Shown here: piece by piece, positions 1 through 7,843 of the stretch
Position numbering within the stretch: position 1 is the first letter of the stretch
Layout: the number at the start of each line of letters is the position of its first letter
Source: Flavobacteriaceae bacterium UBA3478
GTDB lineage: Bacteria > Bacteroidota > Bacteroidia > Flavobacteriales > Flavobacteriaceae
Length of the DNA stretch: 19,209 bases
Direction of reading: 5' to 3'
Assembly: GCA_002381155.1 (NCBI GenBank)
Contig: DFQX01000026.1
Coordinates: forward strand, 1-19,209
Made by a program: the position numbers and the translations under genes
The notes under the pieces: model-generated
Database searches by the model: none
Told to the model about the DNA's origin: nothing
What the model saw: the letters and a program-made list of their open reading frames with translations, nothing else

Positions 1-305
1 ATGGCAAATACTAGATCAACCCCTTCTCTTTTTACCGTGCCTAATTGTGTTCCGATTTTAGGATTGGCTAATCCAATGAAGGCAAAATAGATGGCGAGAA
101 GTATAAGAATGCGTTTTAGTAAGCGGTTTTTATTGCTTCGAAGAGGTGCGAGTCTTTCTAGCATTTGATCTCTCAATTTCTCATCGGGCTGGGCTTTTTT
201 TAGCGTATGCTTTTGCCATGCTCGATACCCTATGAAAAGTAGGGTGATCAGCAGAACAACGATCCCGCCTATAGTGAGGTATTGGGTATGTTCGACTAAC
301 ATCAT
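1..305 (-). CDS. batB: BatB, VWA-domain membrane protein (5' part only)
   Basis: This is the N-terminal 101 codons of a gene that continues beyond the left edge. The reading frame starts with two consecutive ATG codons; the first overlaps the batA stop as ATGA. The product begins with a hydrophobic segment at about residues 11-27, a basic/charged stretch (about 28-60), a second hydrophobic segment (about 65-78), then the sequence G-V-D-L-V-F-A at the edge. In BatA/BatB proteins that stretch leads directly into the VWA MIDAS motif (DxSxS), so the VWA domain should lie just outside the window. BatB is an inner-membrane protein of the Bacteroidota Bat (aerotolerance) cluster and is thought to work with BatA and the MoxR ATPase. 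The assignment rests on position directly after batA and on the membrane topology; the diagnostic domain is not visible. Confidence 0.8.
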   Translation of the reverse strand, partial: MMLVEHTQYLTIGGIVVLLITLLFIGYRAWQKHTLKKAQPDEKLRDQMLERLAPLRSNKNRLLKRILILLAIYFAFIGLANPKIGTQLGTVKREGVDLVFA

Positions 306-1306
306 GACAGGGCTTCTCTAAAAAGGGTGTGACGTAATAATAGCTCAAGAGCAAGTAGACTTAAGGCTAGAAATACCCAAAATCTAAAATGCTCTTCGTA
401 GGTGTAATAACTAAACTCTTCAATTTCGCTTTTTTCAAGCTCATTGATTTGATCGTAGATGGCTTCAAGACTTTGATTGTCAGTGGCTCTGTAGTAGCTA
501 CCGCCAGTAAGCTCCGACACGCTTTTGAGGAGCTCTTCATCGATTTCTACTGAACGCATTCCGTATCTGAATGAACCGTCAGGATTGTAGGCAATGGGGC
601 TTAAGGCATTACCATTAGTTCCTAGACCAATGGTGTAAATTTTGATACCATATTCGAGGGCGAGATTGGCCGCAGTTTCAGGTTCAATAAATCCACTATT
701 GTTCACCCCATCTGTAAGTAAGATGATGATTTTTGAAATCGCATCACTTTCTTTAAGGCGATTCACTGCTGTTGCGAGTCCCATTCCGATAGCGGTTCCG
801 TCCTCGATAGCTCCAAAGGTTAGCTCCGAAAGTGCAGTGAGCGTAATTGCGGTATCGGTGGTTAGGGGTGTTTTTGTATAACTTTCTCCGGCATATACAA
901 CGAGCCCGATACGGTCGCTTTTTCGATCTTTGACGAAGTCTGAAGCCACTTCTTTCAAGGCTTCAAGTCGGTTAGGTTGCAGATCTTTGGCGAGCATACT
1001 CGAACTCACGTCTATTGAAAGAACGATGTCTATACCACTAGAAGTTTTCGTCTTGGTGTTTACCCCAGACGTTTGAGGCCTTGCTAGTGCCATAATCAGC
1101 GAAGCTAGAGCTGCGATACGGAGCACCCAAATTAAAGGGCGTAGTTTAGATTTTAGACTGCTTGACCGCTTAACTCTTGTAGAAAAATTGAAAAAAACGG
1201 ATTCTTTTGAAGCGCTCTTAAGCTTCCATAGTACAAGTAGTAATAAGATTGCAAAAAGTGCAAACCACTCAGGATTTTTATAAGGAGCTAAAAGTACTTC
1301 TCTCAT
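302..1306 (-). CDS. batA: BatA, VWA-domain membrane protein
   Basis: A 334-residue protein with two N-terminal membrane segments (about 14-29 and 57-75), a von Willebrand factor A domain (about 92-290) and a C-terminal membrane segment (about 309-325). The metal-ion-dependent adhesion site is complete: DxSxS at D99, S101 and S103, a threonine at T171 (E-D-G-T), and the D of L-T-D-G at D199. The VWA domain should therefore bind a divalent cation and a partner protein, on the periplasmic side by analogy with the family. Bat proteins have been linked to aerotolerance and stress survival in Bacteroides and Leptospira, but their biochemical role is not settled. The start overlaps the stop of the upstream gene as ATGA, and its stop overlaps the start of batB, so translation is probably coupled. 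Length and topology are normal for BatA. Confidence 0.93.
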   Translation of the reverse strand: MREVLLAPYKNPEWFALFAILLLLVLWKLKSASKESVFFNFSTRVKRSSSLKSKLRPLIWVLRIAALASLIMALARPQTSGVNTKTKTSSGIDIVLSIDVSSSMLAKDLQPNRLEALKEVASDFVKDRKSDRIGLVVYAGESYTKTPLTTDTAITLTALSELTFGAIEDGTAIGMGLATAVNRLKESDAISKIIILLTDGVNNSGFIEPETAANLALEYGIKIYTIGLGTNGNALSPIAYNPDGSFRYGMRSVEIDEELLKSVSELTGGSYYRATDNQSLEAIYDQINELEKSEIEEFSYYTYEEHFRFWVFLALSLLALELLLRHTLFREALS

Positions 1307-2814
1307 AATTCGGTGGTTACTTTTATTGACTCCATTATTCTAGCGGCTATTTGTTCAGCCCAACGATCTCCTGTAGGGTAGGTAATAACCACTTCTTGAG
1401 AAAACCCTTTTCCGCCAAAAATAAGATGGTCAAATGATCGTTCATTCTTCGCTGCATCTAGTGCAGTACCGAATGAGTGATAACCCGTGACCTCCTCTTT
1501 AGTGTTGTAGATTTCTGACTTGGGCAAAATCGTCGAAAAACCTTCTTCTTCAAATCGAAGCAGCTGTGCTTCAGAAAGAGCAACGAAGTCAACCTCTGAT
1601 TCACTTTGGCTTTTTTCAATTCGGATAGAGACGGTTAAATCTTCATTAAGGCTCCAACTAAATCCTTCCTCGTTTCTAAATAATGCCTCTGGAGATTCAA
1701 TACTTACTGGAGGAAAGCCATAACTTGATGAGACCCAGGTTTGTTCGTAGGACTTTTTGAACGGGTTAAGGGTAATACTATCCCAAAGATTCTGGTAACC
1801 AGTTAGGTATCCATATACACCAAGTGATCCTAGCACTATAATTAAGGTTGAAACGGCGATGATTGTACGCTGTTTTACTCGATTTTTCTTTTGAGGCACG
1901 ATGGTAAGTGCTTCTAACTTTCTTAGGTAACCTTCCTCGTAGGTCTCTATGGTTTGACTGACAAGTAAAAGGTCAGCACTTCGCTGCTCATCGGTTACCG
2001 ATTGTTTCGCGAACTTGTAGAGTTCGGCCCGATTAAGTAGCTCCTTCAAACCAGTCTGTTGCTCCTTAGTCTGCTGGTAATAAGGCTCGTTTTGGCCGAG
2101 ACTATCTAGTAGGCCAATGAGTTCCTTAGAGGTTCTCTGTTCTGTAGACAATGAGAGTCTGCGATGCAGGTAGGTTTTAAAAATAGAGGTTGCGGAATAG
2201 TAAATAGATGCAGCTTCGACCACTTCTATTTGCTTTAGACGCTCAATGGAAAGGATTGCCTCTTCAAAGGGGCTAATGACTCGTTTCTTTTCACGTGATC
2301 TTTTGAAATAAACAAGAAGCCCGATCGCTATGAGAGCAGTGATGAGCACATAAGGCCAATGACTCTGAGGTTCAGGAGCTTTTTGACCAAGAGGTTTTAT
2401 GTTGTACAGGCCTTGGGCGGTCGTATCGACGACTACATCGTTGATTCGAACAGGAATTGCCTCGGTAGTGTACGGATTTCTATTAATAGTGATCTGTTGG
2501 GGGGCAATCAGATAGTCTCCAGCATCAAATTGAGTAATCTTGTAGGTTTTACGAAGCGATAATTGAGGTCTTTTAGACAAGGTGTCGATTGCCGATTCAT
2601 TGACCACCTCGAGCGGATAAAAAGTTTGGCCTTCTGGAAATAGAATCAAGGCTTCAGGATCAGCAGAGGCGCTTATCTGTAACTCAATTTGCTCCCCGAT
2701 TAGAAGACTATCCCGATCTATGGAGGCAGTTACTTCTTGACCATATCCTTGGAGAGTAAATAGAACAAGAACCAGCAATGAGGTTATCTTATATGTTGCT
2801 AAGAAGCTTTTCAT
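1303..2814 (-). CDS. BatD/DUF4381-like membrane protein of the Bat operon
   Basis: A 503-residue protein with a likely signal peptide (about 1-25, ending before G-Q-E). An extracytoplasmic N-terminal domain (about 26-145) resembles the beta-rich N-terminal part of BatD-type proteins. A first membrane segment (about 153-170) is followed by a positively charged stretch, a helical cytoplasmic region (about 180-310) resembling that of DUF4381/BatD proteins, and a second membrane segment (about 317-334). The C-terminal part (about 340-503) should lie outside the cytoplasm and was not recognised. The start shares one base with the preceding stop (TAATG), and the gene lies between the DUF58 gene and batA. 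That is where many Bacteroidota operons carry an extra membrane protein. It probably helps assemble or anchor the MoxR/DUF58/Bat complex, which is inferred from context. I give no symbol because batD proper usually lies after batB. Confidence 0.72.
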   Translation of the reverse strand: MKSFLATYKITSLLVLVLFTLQGYGQEVTASIDRDSLLIGEQIELQISASADPEALILFPEGQTFYPLEVVNESAIDTLSKRPQLSLRKTYKITQFDAGDYLIAPQQITINRNPYTTEAIPVRINDVVVDTTAQGLYNIKPLGQKAPEPQSHWPYVLITALIAIGLLVYFKRSREKKRVISPFEEAILSIERLKQIEVVEAASIYYSATSIFKTYLHRRLSLSTEQRTSKELIGLLDSLGQNEPYYQQTKEQQTGLKELLNRAELYKFAKQSVTDEQRSADLLLVSQTIETYEEGYLRKLEALTIVPQKKNRVKQRTIIAVSTLIIVLGSLGVYGYLTGYQNLWDSITLNPFKKSYEQTWVSSSYGFPPVSIESPEALFRNEEGFSWSLNEDLTVSIRIEKSQSESEVDFVALSEAQLLRFEEEGFSTILPKSEIYNTKEEVTGYHSFGTALDAAKNERSFDHLIFGGKGFSQEVVITYPTGDRWAEQIAARIMESIKVTTEL

Positions 2815-3695
2815 TAGCGATGCTTTGCCTTAAAGAACTGTAGTAGTTTAGAAATATGATCCTCATTTAATTCACAACTTACTATCGGGGCTCCTACCTG
2901 AGCAAAACTCTTTTCAAAGTAGGACACGGCTGAATCAATGTCGTTGGTATATGTTTTAGCAATACTTTTTGACCCGGTATCTACATAAGTGATGGTATCC
3001 TCTTCTAGGGATCTCATAGGAATCAATCCTAAATTAGGGATTGCCATTTCGAGAGCATCATAAATACGGAATCCATTTACATCGTGTCGCTTTGCCAATA
3101 TTCGTAACGATTTTTCGTAGCCAGTATCTAGAAAGTCAGATAGTACGAAGACAATGGTTTTCTTTTTAAGATAACCAGAAAGAGATGAGAGTGCCTTGTC
3201 GATACTCGTTTTCTGTGCAGGTTTCGAGGGGTCAGAAAGAACGAGGAGTTCTCTAATAATTCGCAGAAGATGGGCTTTTCCTTTCTTTGGAGGTAAGAAA
3301 AGCTCAACCTCGTCAGAAAAAGCAAGTAGCCCAACTTTATCATTGTTTTGTAGGGCAGAGAATGCGAGAATTGCGGCGATTTCAATACTTTTTTCAAGTT
3401 TGGTAGTTTCGCCGCTACCGAAAAGACCAGACGAACTAACATCCACAGCTAACATTAAGGTGAGTTCACGTTCTTCTTCAAAAACCTTTGAATAGGGCTC
3501 CCTATTTCGTGCAGTAACATTCCAATCTATAGTTCTTACATCATCCCCGTATTCGTATTTTCTTACTTCACTAAAAGTCATACCTCTGCCTTTGAAAGAA
3601 GAATGGTATTCTCCTCCAAAAACATGGTCAGAAAGCCTACGAGTTTTAAGAGCAATCTTTCTAACTCGGGCAAGAATGTCAGAGACTTCTAGCAT
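2814..3695 (-). CDS. DUF58 family protein (VWA-like), MoxR partner
   Basis: A 293-residue soluble protein with the DUF58 signature near residues 45-63: R-K-Y followed by G-D-D-V-R-T-I-D-W-N and A-R. A VWA-like fold follows, with D85-V-S-S-S as its potential metal site (D85, S87, S89). The family is almost always encoded next to a MoxR ATPase and is thought to be its adaptor or substrate; the exact reaction is unknown. The gene lies 8 bases downstream of moxR and ends one base into the start of the next gene, so it belongs to the same transcript. The length is typical of the short, cytoplasmic form lacking membrane segments. No clear Shine-Dalgarno sequence precedes the ATG, as is usual in Bacteroidota. 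Confidence 0.92.
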   Translation of the reverse strand: MLEVSDILARVRKIALKTRRLSDHVFGGEYHSSFKGRGMTFSEVRKYEYGDDVRTIDWNVTARNREPYSKVFEEERELTLMLAVDVSSSGLFGSGETTKLEKSIEIAAILAFSALQNNDKVGLLAFSDEVELFLPPKKGKAHLLRIIRELLVLSDPSKPAQKTSIDKALSSLSGYLKKKTIVFVLSDFLDTGYEKSLRILAKRHDVNGFRIYDALEMAIPNLGLIPMRSLEEDTITYVDTGSKSIAKTYTNDIDSAVSYFEKSFAQVGAPIVSCELNEDHISKLLQFFKAKHR

Positions 3696-3703
3696 GTTGT
3701 TTA

Positions 3704-4693
3704 TTAAGGTACTTTGACCGCTTCGAGAACTTGTTCGATGATTTGAACGCTTCCGATCGATTCAGCTTCAGCCTCGTAGGTTAACCCAATTCGATGTCTT
3801 AGCACATCAAAAATTACCGCTCTAACATCTTCAGGAACCACGAACCCTCTCCCCTGAATGAACGCATAACACTTCGCTGCTTTTGCAAGGCTAATACTAC
3901 CTCTTGGTGAAGCTCCGAAACTTATCAGTGACCTTAGATGAGCTAAGCCATAATTTTCAGGATACCTTGTCGCGAAAATTAGATCAACGATATATTGCTC
4001 AATCTTTTCATCGAGATATACATCGTTTGCACTTTCTTGGGCTTTGAGGAGATCCTTGGTGCTTAGTACGGCGCTTATCTTATGGGTAGTTGAAGCTAAA
4101 TTTTGTCGAATAATCAGCTGCTCATCCTCTCTTTTCGGATAATCAATTACCACTTTTAACATGAAACGATCTACCTGAGCCTCAGGCAAGGTGTAGGTTC
4201 CTTCTTGTTCAACGGGGTTTTGGGTCGCCATAACAAGGAAGGGTTGGTCGAGTTTAAAAGTTTCATCGCCTATAGTCACTTGCTTTTCTTGCATGGCTTC
4301 TAGCAGGGCTGACTGAACCTTTGCAGGTGCACGGTTGATCTCATCAGCCAAAACGAAATTGGCAAAAATGGGACCTTTCTTAACGTTAAAGGCCTGTTCA
4401 TTCATATTGTAAATCACGGTCCCAATCACATCGGCTGGTAACAGGTCAGGAGTAAACTGAATTCGACTAAAGCTGCCTTTTACGGCCTTCGAAAGCGTAT
4501 TAATTGCCAAGGTTTTCGCAAGACCTGGGACTCCTTCGAGTAATATATGACCCTTGGCTAATAGACCGATTAAGAGACTGTCTACCATGTGGTTTTGCCC
4601 TACAATTGCCTTCGATACTTCGTTTCTCAACGCCAAAATAAAGGCGCTGTCTCGTGCTATCTTCTCGTTTAACTCACTAATATCTACACTCAT
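3704..4693 (-). CDS. moxR: MoxR-family AAA+ ATPase
   Basis: A 329-residue AAA+ ATPase of the MoxR family. Visible motifs are Walker A G-V-P-G-L-A-K-T (54-61), Walker B with L-A-D-E-I-N-R-A-P (115-123), sensor 1 A-T-Q-N-P (156-160), and E-A-Q-V-D-R-F (171-177), all diagnostic of MoxR. The AAA lid domain occupies the C-terminal third. MoxR proteins form oligomeric rings that act as chaperones with VWA-domain partners, matching the DUF58 and Bat genes that follow directly. This is the first gene of the operon. The 152-base gap upstream, shared with a divergently transcribed reductase, should hold its promoter. Length and motif order are normal. Confidence 0.95.
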   Translation of the reverse strand: MSVDISELNEKIARDSAFILALRNEVSKAIVGQNHMVDSLLIGLLAKGHILLEGVPGLAKTLAINTLSKAVKGSFSRIQFTPDLLPADVIGTVIYNMNEQAFNVKKGPIFANFVLADEINRAPAKVQSALLEAMQEKQVTIGDETFKLDQPFLVMATQNPVEQEGTYTLPEAQVDRFMLKVVIDYPKREDEQLIIRQNLASTTHKISAVLSTKDLLKAQESANDVYLDEKIEQYIVDLIFATRYPENYGLAHLRSLISFGASPRGSISLAKAAKCYAFIQGRGFVVPEDVRAVIFDVLRHRIGLTYEAEAESIGSVQIIEQVLEAVKVP

Positions 4694-4721
4694 TTCGCTC
4701 TGTCTTAAAGTTTAGAGGGCG

Positions 4722-4730
4722 CAAATTCTA
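4722..4730 (-). promoter_or_regulatory. Possible -7 element for the moxR-bat operon
   Basis: On the minus strand the sequence reads TAGAATTTG followed by CGCC, 28 bases before the moxR ATG. It resembles the Bacteroidota -7 box TAnnTTTG but has three bases instead of two between TA and TTTG. No convincing -33 TTG lies at the expected distance, so this is only a candidate. Confidence 0.3.
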
Positions 4731-4845
4731 AATTCTTATTGCTTTTCCTTGTTAATGATAGGTTAAAAATGCCTGATCTAATAAGGTTTTCAAAAAGTTT
4801 TGGCTTTTATAAAGTTGTAACTTATAGCCTGAAAAATCAATCACT

Positions 4846-5709
4846 ATGAAAAAACACTCACTGGTTGTTGGGACGATGACATGGGGTTGCTGGGGAAGCG
4901 CCTTGAACACCGTAGAAATGGCCAATCGTATAGAAGGAGCGCTAGAATTAGGTTTGAATCGATTTGATCATGCGGATATCTATGGAGATTATACCACTGA
5001 AGCAGAATTTGGAGCGGCTTTAAAACAGGCCAATGTGGCTAGAGAAGATATTGAGCTAATTACCAAGTGTGGGATTCAAATGACCAGAGGCAGAGCTAAT
5101 AAGGTCAAGCATTATCAATACGATACCGCTTACATTATTGAGTCGGCAGAGCAAAGCTTAAAAAATCTAGGCACCGATTATCTCGATCTTTTTCTATTGC
5201 ATAGGCCGAGCCCATTACTCGACACTGAAGAGGTGGGTCTCGCTGTTGCAACGCTTTTAGATCAGGGAAAAATAAAGTCGTTTGGCTTATCAAATTTTCT
5301 TCCCCATCAGGTTGAAAGTGTGATGCGATTTGCTCCCGTAGAAGCGAATCAAATACAGTGCTCGATCACTCACACTGATTCGATGTACGATGGTACCTTA
5401 GATCAGGCGAATCATTTGAATATCGAGCCAATGGCATGGTCTCCACTCGGAAATTTGTTTAAAAACCCTGAAGACGAGGCCGTGGTTCGCATTAGAGCGG
5501 TTGCTGCTGATTTGATGAAGAAGTACGATACTGATTTAGCAGGCTTAGCGTTGGCTTTTTTAGCGAAACATCCGTCTAAGATCAGCCCGGTGGTAGGAAC
5601 CACTCAAATCAATCGCCTCGCTGATGCAAAGAAAGGTTTTGAAATAGCGTTAGAGCTTGAAGACTGGTTCGTATTGCTCGAGGCCGCCAAGGGCACAAGA
5701 GTTCCTTAG
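4846..5709 (+). CDS. Aldo/keto reductase (YdhF-like)
   Basis: A 287-residue NAD(P)H-dependent oxidoreductase of the aldo/keto reductase superfamily, expected to be a cytoplasmic TIM barrel. The catalytic tetrad can be read as D41 (F-D-H-A-D), Y46 (D-I-Y-G), K74 (I-T-K-C) and H119 (L-L-H-R-P). The conserved S-N-F-x-x-H and the C-terminal cofactor region with V-V-G-T-T also fit. Overall it resembles the E. coli YdhF branch; the physiological carbonyl substrate cannot be read from sequence. It is slightly short for the superfamily (usually about 290-320). It lies 3 bases upstream of the AlbA_2-like gene, so the two are likely co-transcribed. The start is the first ATG after the divergent gap shared with moxR. 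Confidence 0.9.
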   Translation: MKKHSLVVGTMTWGCWGSALNTVEMANRIEGALELGLNRFDHADIYGDYTTEAEFGAALKQANVAREDIELITKCGIQMTRGRANKVKHYQYDTAYIIESAEQSLKNLGTDYLDLFLLHRPSPLLDTEEVGLAVATLLDQGKIKSFGLSNFLPHQVESVMRFAPVEANQIQCSITHTDSMYDGTLDQANHLNIEPMAWSPLGNLFKNPEDEAVVRIRAVAADLMKKYDTDLAGLALAFLAKHPSKISPVVGTTQINRLADAKKGFEIALELEDWFVLLEAAKGTRVP

Positions 5710-5712
5710 GGT

Positions 5713-6846
5713 ATGATTAATAAGCGTCTTTTAATTAAAAATTTACTCGCTCATAACGACGAGAATAGTTTTTATGATAAAAAACGCAGTATTTCTATAG
5801 GCGAAAAGGAGGGTAAAGCCAAGTTTCTCAAGCACGTTTGTGCTTTGGCTAATACCAACCCCTTGAACAACTCTTACATTGTTGTTGGGGTCGAGGATTT
5901 AGACAGTAGTATCATTGGTGTTGATTTTTTTGACGACAGCAAAATTCAGAACCTGGTAAATGCTTACTTAGATCATCCGCCGAAGGTTTCGTACGAGAAC
6001 ATTCCCTTTCCACATTTGCCTGACAATAAGGTAGTGGGTCTTATTACGATACGATCTTCGGGCAAACTCTGTTCCCTTAGAAAGAACATCTGGAAGTATT
6101 ATGGAGGAGCTGTTTTTTATCGCGAGGGCAGTATGTCGGTTCCGAAGAACTTCGAATCTGAATTGCGAGATACTAATTCAACTATCGTTCAAGATTTAGA
6201 ACGCCACGCAGAAAATAATATTGAACTCACCCTCGATGGGGTGATTGATTTTATTCGAAATCGTCATCCTGATATGCCAAGTGATTACAAGGTTTTCAAA
6301 GAGCAATTTGTAGTGTGTTGGGCTGGACAGATAAAGAAAGTCAAGGACAAGACTTATTATTCACGAGTTGATATCGAATTGATCAATGAACGGGTAAGAT
6401 TGTTCTATTCTGCCCTTGACGAGATAGAGATTACTTATACCAATGACACCTTCAGTCTAACCGAGTATGTGTTTCTTGGGCTTGGAGAGAAAAAATATTA
6501 TCCACTTGAACGATTAGATATTCGTTTCGAAGAGAACGGTACCTACCAGATGAATACCGAACTGATTTTTGAGCCTCCGCGTTACGATACTCGAGAATTA
6601 TTTCACGTATACAATACGAATAACACATTGGTTAAGCTTCTTGAGCAAAAAGTTCGACTCTCAGAAAATCAACTAGTAGATCTAAGACGACTTCCTGACA
6701 CCTATTTAATCTGTTTCTTAAATGGATTTGAGGAGGCCAAAGGACAGTTAGAAAATGCGAGGGGACTTATTAAACCAATAGACCAAAAGGCTTATGACTC
6801 GCTTAAAGAAGCATTACGAGTAATACGAAAAGTAAGGTATAACTAG
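5713..6846 (+). CDS. AlbA_2-like putative ATP-binding protein
   Basis: A 377-residue protein whose first half resembles the AlbA_2 (Schlafen AAA_4-type) domain: an acidic-basic segment near E32-K33-E34-G35, a helix with F-L-K-H-V-C-A-L-A-N at about residues 38-47, and a strand with Y-I-V-V-G-V-E-D at about 55-62. Y-R-E-G-S near residue 137 also fits. The C-terminal half (about 165-377) is not recognised. AlbA_2 proteins occur as regulators and in defence or nucleic-acid-related roles, but this long single-copy form looks like a conserved Flavobacteriia protein of unknown function. The 3-base spacing to the aldo/keto reductase suggests one transcript. It converges on the sugar kinase with only 5 bases between stops, with no visible terminator. 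ATP binding is inferred from the family and not proven here. Confidence 0.7.
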   Translation: MINKRLLIKNLLAHNDENSFYDKKRSISIGEKEGKAKFLKHVCALANTNPLNNSYIVVGVEDLDSSIIGVDFFDDSKIQNLVNAYLDHPPKVSYENIPFPHLPDNKVVGLITIRSSGKLCSLRKNIWKYYGGAVFYREGSMSVPKNFESELRDTNSTIVQDLERHAENNIELTLDGVIDFIRNRHPDMPSDYKVFKEQFVVCWAGQIKKVKDKTYYSRVDIELINERVRLFYSALDEIEITYTNDTFSLTEYVFLGLGEKKYYPLERLDIRFEENGTYQMNTELIFEPPRYDTRELFHVYNTNNTLVKLLEQKVRLSENQLVDLRRLPDTYLICFLNGFEEAKGQLENARGLIKPIDQKAYDSLKEALRVIRKVRYN

Positions 6847-6851
6847 AGGGT

Positions 6852-7793
6852 TTACATTAGATCTTCCGCTCTCGGCAGGGCAGCAATGGCCCCGAAATTC
6901 TTCGCCGTAAATGCTCCAGCTTTGTTAGCGATACTCACCGCCTTGGTCATCCACTCTTTGTCTTTTAAGATCGATGTTGATGGTGCTTTGGAAAGGGTGG
7001 CGAGTAAACATCCGATAAAAGCATCTCCAGAACCTGTGGTGTCAATCGCTTTGACGGGGATGGTAGGAATCGTTGCCCTTTGATCACTATCTAAACTCAA
7101 AAGGGTTCCTTGCTTTCCAAGAGTGATACAGATCGTCCCGTGGGTCATGCTATGAAAGAATCGGCAAGCCTCCTCTAGGTCATTGGTGTTCGCGAGTAGT
7201 TTTGCCTCTTCTTCGCTGAGTTTTATTAGGTGAGCTTTCGAGATGAAATGCAGTGACTTTTTTATAAAATCTTCGGGATCGAATCGGTGTAGATCGTGAC
7301 GGTAGTTAGGGTCAAAACTGATGAGTGCTTCATTGGCCATCGCATCTTCTAGATAAGTCGAATAGGTATGTTCTAGGCTCCCACCTAAAAAGGAGGTTGC
7401 GGCTCCAAAGTGAACAATTTGTTGAAAGAACTTACCAGCGAGTGCTTTGTCATAGGTTAATTCCCGATCAGCCCCTCTCGAGAATACAAAGTCACGTTCA
7501 CCATCGGCACCGAGGTTTACAAAAGCGAGTGTAGTAAAAGTGGAAACTCGTTGTAAAAAATTTGTACCAACCGCTTCTTTTTCTAGGGTCTCTGCTAAGA
7601 AGTTTCCGAAAGGGTCGCTACCCACAGCTCCAACGAAATAGCTAAGACCATCAAGACGACTCACTGCAGCGGCCACATTTGCAGGAGCTCCACCGGCTTT
7701 TTTAAGGAACTGATCGGTTTTTGTAAGAGAGGGATGCCCTCCCTGTCCAACAAAATCAATCAATAACTCTCCGATACAAAACACCTTCTTCAT
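6852..7793 (-). CDS. PfkB-family carbohydrate kinase (fructokinase-like)
   Basis: A 313-residue ribokinase/PfkB-type sugar kinase, expected in the cytoplasm, transferring phosphate from ATP to a sugar hydroxyl. The N-terminal PfkB signature includes A-G-G-A-P-A-N-V-A (33-41). The second signature D-T-T-G-S-G-D-A-F (251-259) carries the catalytic base D257 and the anion hole. The pattern resembles fructokinases (ScrK-like) more than ribokinases or KDG kinases, but the substrate is inferred. The frame is open for 41 further codons to an ATG at 7916. I chose the ATG at 7793 because the family begins with the strand K-K-V-F-C-I-G-E, and because the longer version would overlap the divergent phosphatase gene. 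No sugar transporter or isomerase gene adjoins it to narrow the role. Confidence 0.9.
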   Translation of the reverse strand: MKKVFCIGELLIDFVGQGGHPSLTKTDQFLKKAGGAPANVAAAVSRLDGLSYFVGAVGSDPFGNFLAETLEKEAVGTNFLQRVSTFTTLAFVNLGADGERDFVFSRGADRELTYDKALAGKFFQQIVHFGAATSFLGGSLEHTYSTYLEDAMANEALISFDPNYRHDLHRFDPEDFIKKSLHFISKAHLIKLSEEEAKLLANTNDLEEACRFFHSMTHGTICITLGKQGTLLSLDSDQRATIPTIPVKAIDTTGSGDAFIGCLLATLSKAPSTSILKDKEWMTKAVSIANKAGAFTAKNFGAIAALPRAEDLM

Positions 7794-7810
7794 GGGGTAG
7801 ATTTTAAGTG

Positions 7811-7828
7811 CCCAAAGTACTAATTTTG
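7811..7828. promoter_or_regulatory. Compact divergent promoter region (pfkB / metallophosphatase)
   Basis: The 50-base gap (7794-7843) separates two divergent genes. On the plus strand TAATTTTG at 7821-7828 is a perfect match to the Bacteroidota -7 box TAnnTTTG, 15 bases before the TTG start of the phosphatase. On the minus strand TACTTTG lies within 7814-7822 and could be a one-base-short -7 box for the kinase gene. The two boxes overlap by a base or two, so the promoters could compete. No good -33 TTG was found for either. Confidence 0.5.
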
Positions 7829-7843
7829 AAGTAAACCGAAAGA

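Noticed and set aside
3128..3495. Overlapping open frames of about 100 codons inside the DUF58 gene, on both strands
   Set aside because: They overlap a gene with a clear family signature, show no domain and have no start signals.
5713..6846. Possible antiphage defence gene (Schlafen/AlbA_2-like)
   Set aside because: There are no nuclease, toxin, recombinase or other defence genes nearby, base composition looks like that of the neighbours, and the flanking genes are housekeeping.
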